This document shows positions 25,092 to 36,700 of a stretch of 64,000 nt of DNA, piece by piece. Made by a program: the position numbers and the translations under genes. Location: the NCBI RefSeq assembly GCF_950023065.1, contig NC_088680.1, forward strand, positions 72,143,350-72,207,349. Direction: 5' to 3'. The notes beneath the pieces are model-generated. The model had not been told where the DNA came from, did not search any database, and worked only from the letters and a program-made list of their open reading frames with translations. Source of the stretch: Planococcus citri. Taxonomy: Eukaryota > Arthropoda > Insecta > Hemiptera > Pseudococcidae. How positions within the stretch are numbered: position 1 is the first letter of the stretch; each line of letters opens with the position of its first letter.

Positions 25092-27564
25092 TCCAACTCG
25101 ACCACCACTCGCACTGACCGGTTGCCAGACGTGCCGTGTACATGTACAAACGAAGATGTGTAATAGGTAAACGTAGTACGTACAGTAGTCAACGTGTAAG
25201 TACACTACACTGTTGTATTGCATACGTTTACATCGGTACGTAAACGGTAAAACGCAACGAAAAACATCCGAAAAGTAGATACTAAACAAAAATATCGAAA
25301 ACTTGGTCGATCTTCGGGTCAAAAAAAAAAAATCGATGGTTCACCGATACCGTTTATAGGCGAACAATTGGCGAAAAAAAAAATAATAATAAAAGAGAAA
25401 AGAAAACTCGGCGAGCTCGCTGAAAGTTTTTTTAAAAAAAGGAAAGCGCGAGTTCGATTGCGATTCCAAAGCACACAACGTACACTTTGTAGTTTCAGTT
25501 TACTTCTTTTATTCCTCCAGCCAGGCTGCCGGGGCAGGGCTATGATTACGCGCGGGGCAACAGAATCAATATAGTTGACACTGACTCGCTTGTTTCAGAT
25601 CAATAAAAATTCTCACCCTCGTTCGTTCTTTTGTCACCGTGAGCCGAGGAGCCGGCTGCTCTTTGCCGCTTTCCCTCGTTCTCGTCTTTCACCCGTTATG
25701 TATTTTCAACCCCTTTCCTCCCTCCACGCCTCTCTCTCTCTCCGTCTTCCTTCTTTGTACCTACTTCGAATGCTTGCGCGTACTTTACGTATGTATGTAT
25801 GTATGTATGTACGAGTACCTATTTACTTTCTTCGCTTTCTTTTTAGTTTTTTCTTTTTCTCGTCGTCGTGTTTTTCATTTTTCTTATCAACAACCTACAA
25901 CCAGCAACCTACCAATGCGATGCGAATACGATGCAACGGGACGGGACGGGACGGCGCGGCGGGCGCAGCGACGCAACGTATCAGTCACCATACCATCGTC
26001 GTCGTTTCCATTCACTCGTCGAAGAAAATTTTCACCGCCAATTTACAAGCAGCATTAATTACCTACATACGATCAACTGGTAGTCGCGTCGCGTCGTGTC
26101 GCGTACCTACTCCTACTCCTACTCCTCTCCTACTGTGTATACTCGACGTAATACATACAAATACAACATTCGCATAAGTACCTACATGACGATTACACCT
26201 TAGGTACTCGTATATACTGCTGTAGCTGTTGTAGTGTTCGCTTACGCATCGCATAAGTAATGGTTACCTATTCACGATACCGGTGCGAAGGGACGAAGGA
26301 GTCTCCTCTACATGCGTACCTACTTACGGTATCAATGTCTAGTACAATGTACTGATACTCGTGGTACACGCGTGCAGTCGTGCACTCGCCAATCAACGCA
26401 CAGGTACACTGCAGTCCAAACCCCGGAGCCCGGAGCCCGGAGCTGCGGATCGTATAATCTGTACGGTGATTTTTCGGCGTCAACGCAGTATAAGCCGAGT
26501 TTGTCATCCCTTCAACCGACAGCCGTCCGGCATCCACTGTCCAGCTCCAGTTTAATGAAATATCTATCATCTTGGACGTTTGACCTTTCTTGTTGCAGCT
26601 TCATCCGGCCGTTACCTTTATCAATTCGAAAAATGGCCAACTGGACGAGCGATGATCATCGTCTATTGCTCATTACTCATTAGTTTGCCCAGTCATTAAC
26701 TCTCGCTCTCGCGAAATGCGAATAGTGACAACTGACGTGAGAAGGGTAGTCTCGGTGAAATTGCATTAGCATTACCTCGCGAGGGTATGACCTCAGCCCT
26801 CAGCCCTCAGCTCATTACTCTACCATACACATACACACAATTCGATGATTATTGCTCAACAGTCAGCTTTCCTTTCTTTGAGGACTTCAGACAGTTCAGA
26901 CCAAAATAACTGGCAAAAATTTACGATTTTAAAATGCGAGTTGACTGCTCGCGTTGAACATGGGGAGAAAAAAAAATAAAACTGGAGCATCGTCGACGCT
27001 GTGCGCTGTGGAAACTTGGAAAGAAGAGAAAAGCAAAAGAGAATTACCTATCGTCGTAATAATATTCCTACGGTTTTGAAAAAGAAGAAGAAGAAGGGAA
27101 AAAAAGAAAAAAAACGGAAAAACGAAAATTGGCATCGCCGCACAATCGAGCAACCTGCGCCGTGCGGCGCTAGGCTGCGCTCAAAGATGTCCTCATAATC
27201 AGTGTTACCGTTCATAAAAAAACATTCTCTTCTCCCCGTCGCCGCAGAGATAAATTGATGGGCTGCGGCGCAGCGTGGCGGCGGGTATCAACATTCGTAA
27301 GAAATGAGTGTAAATTTTTACTCGTAGTGCATACTCGTATTCTAATTGGCGTTCCGCAAATTGCAATTTGCAACCGAACATGTGCAATGTACCTATTGCA
27401 TTGCAATCCGTCATTCTGGAATACCTACTCCGCTACAATCGCAGAAAGAATCCTTAACCGTTGATAATTAATGAGATAGGTAGCTACTCGTATCGTCAGA
27501 AAATACCTACGAGTATCTCTTCCGTCCTACTGTTTCGAGAATGAGATACATATTATTACGAGTG

Positions 27565-27591
27565 TACGAGTACGAGTACGAGTACGAGTAC
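27565..27591. repeat. (TACGAG)n microsatellite
   Basis: A tandem run of the hexamer that is scattered throughout the window. It is followed at once by the reverse-complement word ACTCGTA. Confidence 0.85.
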
Positions 27592-29600
27592 AAGTACTCG
27601 TACGTATTATATAAGTTTTAACCTCGGGTGGGGTGACGTCGCCGTCGGCTGTCGTCGTCGTCGCACGTCGCGTCCTTTACCATTGACGTCTCACGTCTCT
27701 CATTAAAGGAGGAATAAACCTGTTTCAGCTCCGATACACAATACGACGCGATCAATGCACCTTGCCGAGGCAATTGCTGACTCGACTCGACTCGAGTAAT
27801 GAAGAAAAAGTTGCAAACATAGCCTTACGAGTACTTGGAATATGTTAATGACGGCGGAGGCAGCGGTGGCAAGAAATGTATCCAATTTTCGAGATTTAGT
27901 CTTGAAGTCGCGCCGCGGAAAATCTCCTGAAAGGGGTTCGAGAATTGTCGTTAGATACTCGTGTAGGTGTAGAGTAAATCAGAAATTACGTTCGACTGTT
28001 TGAGCGATAAGGGATCAATCAACCTGTTGCTGTGGCTGTGGCTTTTTTCACGGCCTCCTCGGGTAATTGTTCAATTTTAACGACACGGTACAGCTGTATG
28101 GCTGCGGATACAGCGCTGAACTGGCTGAACGCACAGTGCAAGATGGTACACTCGTAATAATTGATTAGTAATAGTTCCACCACTCGCACTCGGTATTGGT
28201 ATTGCCGCATTTATTCGTAATAGTTTCAGTTTCAGCATTTCTAAGCCAAGCGTCAACTTGGCCGCCACCGCCCACTGCCCATCGCCAATCGCCAGAAGAA
28301 GGTTGGTTTGTCATCGTTCGTCGTCAGGTCAGCTCAGAACGAAAGTCGCGCTGGAAATTAGAAAAATTTGCCTCAGGTATGTTATCACTATCAGGGTCCT
28401 CGGTAGAAGACTATTCGTCGACGGACCGATGGACGAAGGGCCAAGTCAGAAGGCGAGCAAAGCAGCAGCTCCACTTTTTTGGTAACGCTGCAAAAATAAA
28501 CTAGGTACCTACAGCTACACGTCGTATTATTATAACTACTCGTACAAGAAGTAAGGTAAGACCAAGACGTACAAGTACCGAGTACATTGAGTACAACCAA
28601 TTCGTTAAATAATAATACGAGCGGGTGTAGGTAGAAGACGGCGGCGGCGGCCACGGAGGAGAAGGAGGATGAGGAGGAGGAGGAGCAGCAGATAGAGCTT
28701 CACTGAAAAGATAGTCCAAGTCGTCGCGTGCGTGCTGTTTTTGTTTTTTTTTCTTTTTCTGTTGTTGTTACGTAACGGTTACGATACGACAACTGATGAA
28801 CTGAAGCAGAAGCAGTGCGGAGCTGGAGGGTACCGAGGGCACTAGGAGGAATCCAACATTGAACGCAGAACGCAGCAACAGTGCAGCCGCAGCGGTGCGA
28901 AGGGCTTGTACAGCCGTACAACCGTACAGGTTTAACACCATAAAGCGGTGACGGTCTGACGGTACGGTGCGGCGCGACGCTGTCACCATCGGCATCGTCA
29001 CCTTCCTCTTTCGGTGCGGGCGCGGGCGCGGGCGGCGCTCTCCTATTTTCGGATTCGGTTTCGCCGTTTCGGTCCAATCTCTCCCACGAACGAAGCGACG
29101 AGCGAAAAGCGAAAAGCGAAAAGCGAACCTAATAACATAAAATAACCTTGCCCGTGCAAAGTGTACGGACTCCGGTTCACCGAAGCATCGAGGCCTGAGG
29201 GCTGAGGGCTGAGGCTGAGGCAAACAACGCTGAAGCTAAACGCGCCAACAGCTATCAACATTCAGCTTGAGCGACAGAAAATCGCACATCAAACACCAAC
29301 CAGAACAGAAATAATGAATGAGTGAAGCTGAAGAAGAAATTATTACCTACCTATTTTAAAAGTAAAGGTAATTTGCGATTGTCACAGGGCAACGTTGTCA
29401 GATATTGCGACGGTACCCTCTCGGTGGCTCCCGTAGCCCGTAGCCGTTTCCTACGGTCGCCCGGTCGCCCGGTCGCCGTCACATCAGCAGCTGAGCCGTT
29501 GTCGGTGTCGCCGGTGTCGGTATCCGGCATGGCTTAATTATCAGTTATCACCCACATCGACAAAGAAACCGAATCAAGAATCCCTTCGCACGATCGCACG

Positions 29601-31953
29601 ATGTTACCATTTTGCCATCTTCGACTTGGAGTTGGCAAACGCCAACGGTAATCGTACGGCGCGGCGCGGCGTAAACATACGAGTATTTAATCCAAACCCA
29701 AAGCCAACCGTACCTAGGCCTACATATAGTGTACCTGTGCATTTTTCGAGTGACCGGCGAGCCCGGAGCGCCACACGCTACAATATCAACTCCAAGAACC
29801 AAACCAGACGATCGTCGTGGTCGTGCTAAACGCTACAAATGCATCCAAATTCCAATAAGCTTGAATCGTAAATTTCCATTCCTACGCATCTTGTTTCTTC
29901 GAATAGTGCTACAAAGATTGGCGAAAAAATTGATCGACGCCAATAGCCAAATTATCGATGATTCGTCCCCTCCATATTCCGTAGTCTGTCTCCTCTCTGT
30001 ACCTCCCAATTATGCATATTTTTTGCTATACAAGTGCCCATCGGGGTTTCAAGTTTTCTTACCCGTATCCTATCAGTCATCGGTTCTATGACGATGTTCT
30101 ACATTATAACGTTTGTTACATTTTGCCTATTTTGCTGAAATTTGAATTTTTCGTAATTATCATCGACTTGGAATGTTTTTTTTTCGCATCAAAATCATCG
30201 TAAATTACTTACAACTGCTGAAATATTGTAAAACTCGATAAAATTTGCAAAAGCGAAAAAGAAAAAAGCCTGGAGAATCACTCTAAATTACTAAAAATTA
30301 TCAAGCGAAGGAATTTCAATAAACGATCGAGTTAAACTGCATCGCTGAAGTAATCACAAAAACAGCGTAAAAATCACTGTACAAGTAAATCACCAGAACT
30401 GATGAAATTTCAGTCGTCTTTAGGGAAATAGCGACGAAATAACGGCAAAATAAAACATTAAAATCACTCCAAATCTGCAAAAAAATTACGAAAAAATATC
30501 AGTAAAGTTGGACAAAAATTCAGCAGAAATGTCGTAAAACTTTGATCTTTTCAACGCAACTTAAAACCAAAGCATTAAAATGGTACTTTTTATTCAACTG
30601 AGGGAGAAAAAGTAATTTTTGACGGATTCTCGAGCGATAATCCACAAAATCTTCGAATATTACTTTTGCAGTTTTGCTTCCGGATAAGATAGGTACAATT
30701 TTTGTTCGTTATGAGGGAGAAAAATTTCCAATATTCACTTCCAAACGATCGGTAACCGAGAGAAAAAGCGCACTTTTTAAAGTTTGCTGATTAGGTACAA
30801 CCATATTTTACGACATTTTCGTTGAATTACTACTCGTATATTTTCAAGTTTCGATGAAATTAAATTAGGTAGTGAAATTTTATCAATTCATCGGGAATTG
30901 TTGGTGATTTAAAATGCTTTCTCCAAGTTTTTTTTACCAAAGTGCCAATGTATCAGCGTTTTATTACGATTTACCTTTGCAATTCTTTTATTCGCGTTTA
31001 AAAATAGGATTCGTCCGATGCTTTTTGCAAATTTTGCGGAATGTTGTCAAATTTTACCAAGTAAAATGTCATTTTTCAGCGATTTTCCGTAATTTTTCGC
31101 TACATTCTGTCAAATTTAACTGAAATTTCATTACTTTTTAGTTTTTTTCAGTAAATTTCATCGATTTCGAGGCTCGATTTCTGTTTTTCGGTTTCGTTTA
31201 AACGATGTTTTATACGATTTTTCTGAATTTCGTTCAATTTTACAAGAATTTTACGAGTTGCTGGTCAGCTGGTGATTTACAGCGACAGCGAAAACTGCGT
31301 TGCCAAGTTGTTGTACGAGTACAAAATGAAATTGGTGCACTTTACTCGCAATCGGAACATGGTTTTCTCTTTCTCCTTCTCGTCAATGGGCACATACTTT
31401 CCGCGTCGATTTGCACGCGACAATTTCAGCATCTACAAACGTCAATTTCAAAAAAATGAATAATGCGGACGAACGACGCGATGGCCGAAAGAATAGCGGA
31501 GGTATGGTAATAGAAAAATTGCGAAACTCAGCTAAGCGCAGATTTATCTGGTCAACGCAAAAACCCGAATTACAAGCTATCAAGATGTATGTATTTATAT
31601 ATCTACCAACGAACAGCTTGTATTGGTATCAATTTGTAAAAAAATCTCTCTCTCTCTCAAAAAAAAAAAGAGTTAATAAATAAAAACCTATATTACAATT
31701 CGTACGTACAATTTCCGTAGACGTCTTCGAAAACAAAAAAGGAAGAATTTAAAACAGAACGAAAAATTACTTGGAATACTTTTTTTTTAAAAAAAGTGTA
31801 GTTACGAGTAATTTAATCCTGCAACTTGTTCGTGTAATTGTAGACCTACCTAGTTACCTAGTACCTTTACCTTACCTACGTAGAAGTATCAAAATAACCA
31901 AAAAGCGCAAATTCATATCATCGTGGCCAATTTGAACAAAATATTGCTTAGAA
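29601..31953. other. AT-rich non-coding region beyond the ARID5-like gene
   Basis: Mostly T- and A-rich unique-looking sequence (30.1-31.3 kb). No gene or element boundary could be supported. Confidence 0.5.
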
Positions 31954-31959
31954 TTTATT
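31954..31959 (-). terminator. Candidate poly(A) signal of the ARID5-like gene
   Basis: AATAAA on the minus strand about 335 bases past the stop. It is the nearest clear signal I saw; the site actually used is not known. Confidence 0.35.
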
Positions 31960-32171
31960 ACAAATACGTACAAGCATAATGAAAAATATTCACAAATCGT
32001 AATTATGATACAGTGTTACGAAATTATACATATACAAATACACGATAATAATTTATATGATCTACATATCGGAACATTGTACGTAATAATTACGTGATAT
32101 TGAAAAACAAAACAAAATGAGAACAAAAACGATTTGAAAATACAAAATCAACGGCGATCCGTGAACATATC

Positions 32172-32195
32172 AGGTAGGTAGGTAGGTAGGTAGGT
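32172..32195. repeat. (AGGT)n microsatellite in the 3' UTR of the ARID5-like gene
   Basis: Six tandem copies just past the stop codon on the minus strand, so it is probably transcribed as (ACCT)n. Confidence 0.85.
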
Positions 32196-32291
32196 CCGTC
32201 GGTAGACTCGTCTCGCACATTACACGAAGGGAGGTACGAGCCGTGAGAATAAATAAAAATGGAATACTCGTACTCGCACTCGACGAGACGC

Positions 32292-33782
32292 TCAATCGGG
32301 CAAAATTTTTTCGTAATTTTCCACGATGGAAACGGAGCCATTCTTCAGCATATTCGTAAACTTTTGAGCGAACGCTTCGGTGGCGGTATCTATATCGAGC
32401 TGCTGACCAGGCTGATGCATAAAGGCGCCCTTAACGTAACTGATCTGCTGTTGAGTGAGCTGTATTTGATATGGATTAGCGGAGTCGGCACCGTCGTGGG
32501 CGGATATAAACGTTTCGGAATCCGATTCGGGATACATGGAATTATAAAAGGCCGCTAAATACAGAGACGGATTTACGTGCTGTAACCGCGAAGCTGTCGT
32601 TTGATTATCTTTCATATGAGCGCTTGCTGCTGCTGCTGCTGCGGCGGCGGCCGACGCCGCCGGACTCGACGATTTACTAGGAGCTTTTGTAAACGTCACG
32701 TCCGACGACGAAGTTTTTCTACTGGTCAGCGTGATTTTCGGCTCGAACATGTTATTGTCCTCGCTGGCGGCTAGATTTTGAACGGATAATTCGCCGGTCG
32801 AGATTTTACGCAGTGCGGGAATAGGAAGCGGTATAGATTTGCGTTTCTTTTCGTCCCTTCGTAGGCTATTAACGCCGCCGCCGCCGCCGCCGTTGCTGGC
32901 TGCCGACGCCGACGACGGCGCGTCGTTACCGACTAAGGATATTTCGATATTCGGACCTAAATTCGGACTGAATTTCTTTACGAGCGAATTTTCGTCTTCG
33001 CTGCCGCCACCGCCGCCGCCGGCAGCAGCAGCCGCGTGCGCGTGTCTCATCGTCCTCAGATCGAGTATCTGACTGGGGGCGCGATTCGATCTATTTTTCT
33101 GACTTCTCTTAGGATCGATAACTTCGAGCGACGTTTCGCCGCTGGCGATAGCCGATATCGCTACCGAAGCCGGAGGAAGTCTGCGCGATATCGTTAATGA
33201 CCGGGAACTCGGGCCACCGGCACCGCCGCCGCCACTGCCGCCGCCGGCCGAGGCTACCGGTGTCACTTCTAGACCGCCTTCTCTCAATATATCCAGTTTT
33301 CGCTTTCTCGGCAGTAAGGTGGCCGCGATCGACGGAACGGATCGTCTGATGGGCAGCTCTTCGCATAAATCTATCACTTCGGGTTCAGTCGGGTTGCTTT
33401 TTCGAGGCGGCGTCCTCCTGGACGAGCCCTCCTCTTCGGCGCAGAGATCGATAACTAGCTCGGTGGCTGCTGAGGAGGCACCACCACCACCACCACCACC
33501 ACCACCACCACCACCACCGCCGCCGCCGCCGGACACTTTTCTCGATAACGGAATGTTTTCTTTGCCTCCGGTCACCGATTGCAGCGACAACGACGACGAA
33601 GGCGACGACGACTTCATCATTAGCATCTGCATTGCGGACGTTGCTGCGGCCGCCATCGCAGCAGCCGTCGATTTACTATCCGCTAATCGGACGCCGCCTG
33701 GAACCGGCCTAACTGTGGTTACTACTTTTCTTCTATCCGCTTGGTATCGGTAGTCGGCGTTCAGCGTCGACGGTAAACACTG
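32292..33782 (-). CDS. ARID5B: ARID5-like gene, last coding exon (low-complexity C-terminal region)
   Basis: It opens at a TTTCAG acceptor in phase with the previous exon and runs 496 codons to TGA. It contains Ala- and Ser-rich runs, a KENIPLSRKVS segment, a 17-Gly run, two VIDLC motifs followed by acidic residues, ILDLRTM, basic KKRKS, and near the end LYLAAFYNSMYPESD. The last resembles the FLADFY segment of vertebrate ARID5B. The reading frame also continues 45 bases upstream to an ATG at 33827, so an alternative start there is possible but not needed. Confidence 0.92.
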   Translation of the reverse strand, partial: QCLPSTLNADYRYQADRRKVVTTVRPVPGGVRLADSKSTAAAMAAAATSAMQMLMMKSSSPSSSLSLQSVTGGKENIPLSRKVSGGGGGGGGGGGGGGGGGASSAATELVIDLCAEEEGSSRRTPPRKSNPTEPEVIDLCEELPIRRSVPSIAATLLPRKRKLDILREGGLEVTPVASAGGGSGGGGAGGPSSRSLTISRRLPPASVAISAIASGETSLEVIDPKRSQKNRSNRAPSQILDLRTMRHAHAAAAAGGGGGGSEDENSLVKKFSPNLGPNIEISLVGNDAPSSASAASNGGGGGGVNSLRRDEKKRKSIPLPIPALRKISTGELSVQNLAASEDNNMFEPKITLTSRKTSSSDVTFTKAPSKSSSPAASAAAAAAAAASAHMKDNQTTASRLQHVNPSLYLAAFYNSMYPESDSETFISAHDGADSANPYQIQLTQQQISYVKGAFMHQPGQQLDIDTATEAFAQKFTNMLKNGSVSIVENYEKILPD

Positions 33783-36700
33783 CTGAAATAAATTCGTCTT
33801 TAAAATTTGCACACTACGTCGCACCATTTTCGACGCTCTACGTGTAGGTCTAGCTATTCTAAAGCGAAACGCATTACTTCCAATTGACAGCGCGGCGTAG
33901 GAAACCCGATTCGTGCCGATGCTCTACTCTCGAGCTCTATCTATCCCTCGTACTCGTAAGCCTACCGAACCTTTATTTCCTTTCGCGTAGCACGAGCGCG
34001 AATAATCGATCGAAAGATGACCGAAAATTGAAACGTTCGCCTCGCCTCGCCTCGCCTACTTTCGCCATTTTGAAACGACTACTTTTTCCTTCAATAATCG
34101 GTGAAAAGTTGACAATTTTACAAAAAATATCTCTCAAATTTTGCCTTTTTTCCCTCAAGTCATTCGTCTATCAAGAGCGCACATTTTGTTTTCAATTACA
34201 TCGTCGTTATTATTATTACTTTTTTAAATAGAGAACGAAAACACGACGAGGGTGAGCGAAAAATGTTCTCAACTCATCCGTTCTACATATGCTGCGCAAA
34301 AGCTAGCTCATTTTTGGCTTACAAAGTCGAATCTTTCTCTCGATTCCAGCACACTCGGTCGTACAGACAATTGAAAATAAATCGTATATCGTCATCGTTT
34401 TTTTAAAAAAATTTTTTATTATCATTTTTTTAAAAACGTAGTACATGAGGAAACGAGGTAACATCGTACGGCGGAGTACGCAGAACACACTGATACAGTC
34501 ATAACAACCACAACTCAACCACGCCAGCGCCACAGCACGGCACCAAACCAAGGAACTAATACTTGGTCCAACCAACCGTCATCGATTCGATCGCAAATGG
34601 TCGTTTTTTTCTCTTTTAATACATTTCTGTTAATCATGAAACGAGTACACATGTATAAATCAACTTTACACGTACTACATACGTATTTATGTAGATGTAG
34701 ATGCGGATAAAGGTATGTAGGTAATTCGTACGTGCGAGTGTGAGTATGGTCGTCGAAAAGGAAAAAAATTGACGCGATATCGTTATCGAAAAGAGAAGGA
34801 TGCGGGTTAGTCTCGCGAAACACGTAGCATTTACAACTGATGTCGGACGCTTTTTCAAAAACCTCGATTTTTTTGGAAAAAGAGAAAAGAACTACGTACG
34901 TAGATACATAAAATGTAAGTATATCGTTTCCAACGAAGAAGAAACTCCAACACCAGTTGCAAATACATACATCGAGGGGCCTACTTCGGAAAGCAGCGAG
35001 CAGAAAAAATGAAAAATACATAGAAGGTCGCCAAAAATCGAGAAGTAATGCTTGATAATTCGTAAGCCTACTTTTACGTAATACGTATATTTTACTCACA
35101 GATTTGATAATTGAGCCACTACCGGGAACGACGCTAGTCGACTGATTGATCGACGAATGCTTCAGCTGTTGTAACATATGTTGCTCGTAGGGTAATAGAA
35201 ATCTACACCGAGCACAAATAAGTAAGACAAAAGGGTTAAAAATTTGCACCTTTGAAACGGTACAACAAACAACTACGAGTACAATCGACAAAATTCGATA
35301 CCAACTTTTCGTAATATTTTCGCGTCAACGTTGCCATCGAAGGATCGCCTCGATCGCCGCCTAATTCTTCGAAAACGTACTTCCATAATTTATTATTCGT
35401 CACGGATGCGTAATTTCCTAGTAACTTGACTTTGTGATAAAATTCGTATAAATTTACTGCAATGAAATGGAGAAAAAAAACAGATATAAGTTTTCACTCG
35501 TCCTTTCTGCGTGTATTCTGTTCAAGTAGTAAGTAGCAGGTACTAGGTAAGTAGGTACGTACATTCTTTGTTACCAATCATAGGTAATTTACCGATCGGA
35601 GTAAGTCGAGCTTTCATAAAAGCGTATAAATTTTGAGTAAATGCTTGTCGGGCCGTCGATACCTGGTTATTATGCGGCAATTTCTTATAATCAGGTCGTT
35701 TCGCACCAGTCTGCTGTGGAAAAAAAACATTAATTTTTTTTTTTTAAAAATACGATAAGATTGAAAGTTAGATTGGTTGGTTTGGTTTTCGTACCTCGAA
35801 ATTGGAAGCAAATCGATTGGCGAGGCTGTTATTTGAATTGGCGGACGATGAACACGACGAGGCGGACGACGATCTTTCGTCGTCTTCTGTACCGTAATCG
35901 GAAGACGCGTCCGATTCCGAAACATCCGGAGACGGGTACAAAGTTTTCTTCTTTTTCGGAATACGGCTTCTCAATTTCGGAGCTGAAGAGCGAAACAAAA
36001 TCGAATCGAATTATTATATCGGCGAGTAGCGAGCGTACCGCAGAGGTAGAGGTACACTTGGTACACCGGGTACACGTATACGTACCTAAATGATTACATA
36101 ATAATTCGTGGCCTTCCAGCTCCGGATAGTCGAACGTATCGCGACAAAATAATATCTTAGTGGTACGATAAGTGGTGGTGAAGCCTCCTAGGGCTGCTAT
36201 CAGATCATCTCTAAGCCAGTCGTGGCGTGAGCCCTCTAGACGTCTGAGCAAGGCACGGTAACGACAATACCTCGAATAGCTTAGAACTAAAACACCAGTC
36301 CGAGTTTCCCAATTTGTGAAATCTATAACAGACGAGCAAAATAGGTATAATGTAGAAGGTATTATAGAATTAGCACGACTACTCTATCAACTATCGGATT
36401 CGTAATACCTTAAGTAATTACGAGTAAGTATATAGGTAGGTCTAGGTACGTATGTGATGAAAATCTTGTCAAAACTGCGACGACTCGACGAGCATAGTGA
36501 ACAGGCGAAAATGCGAAATCTTTTCGTTAGCTCGCGGTCGTCGCCATCGGAGAAATCAGAAAGTACAATTTTTCATTTGGCGCAGCGCGGAGCTTCGCAG
36601 AAGCGAATTGAAAAGTCTCACTAATCGTAGGAGGCGTGAGTTTTCGAAATTTCAAATTCATTTCAACCACCGGCAATCGCCCTAGTCCTATAAGAAAGCT

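Larger units (their letters stand above)
24601..29600. other. Non-coding, GC/CpG-richer and repeat-rich region
   Basis: It holds (CGT)n at 25051-25090, (GTAT)n at 25789-25811 and (TACGAG)n at 27565-27591. ORFs of 100-200 codons occur on both strands at 25.6-26.2 kb and 28.7-29.2 kb. They overlap one another, consist of simple codon runs and lack splice context, so I do not call them genes. Confidence 0.5.

Noticed and set aside
25575..26177. 200-codon plus-strand ORF
   Set aside because: Ser/Leu/Phe-rich frame over T/C-rich low-complexity sequence. No domain or splice support.
28768..29223. 151-codon minus-strand ORF
   Set aside because: Overlaps other ORFs of similar length in the same repeat-rich DNA, with no recognisable feature.
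32172..32195. TAGG-type tandem repeat resembling an insect telomere
   Set aside because: The unit is AGGT (four bases), not the pentamer TTAGG, and it is short and interstitial.
34515..35291. 258-codon minus-strand ORF
   Set aside because: Only the part at 35100-35202 (possibly from about 35251) is exon of the ARID5-like gene. The rest is intron read-through past a good GTGAGT donor.
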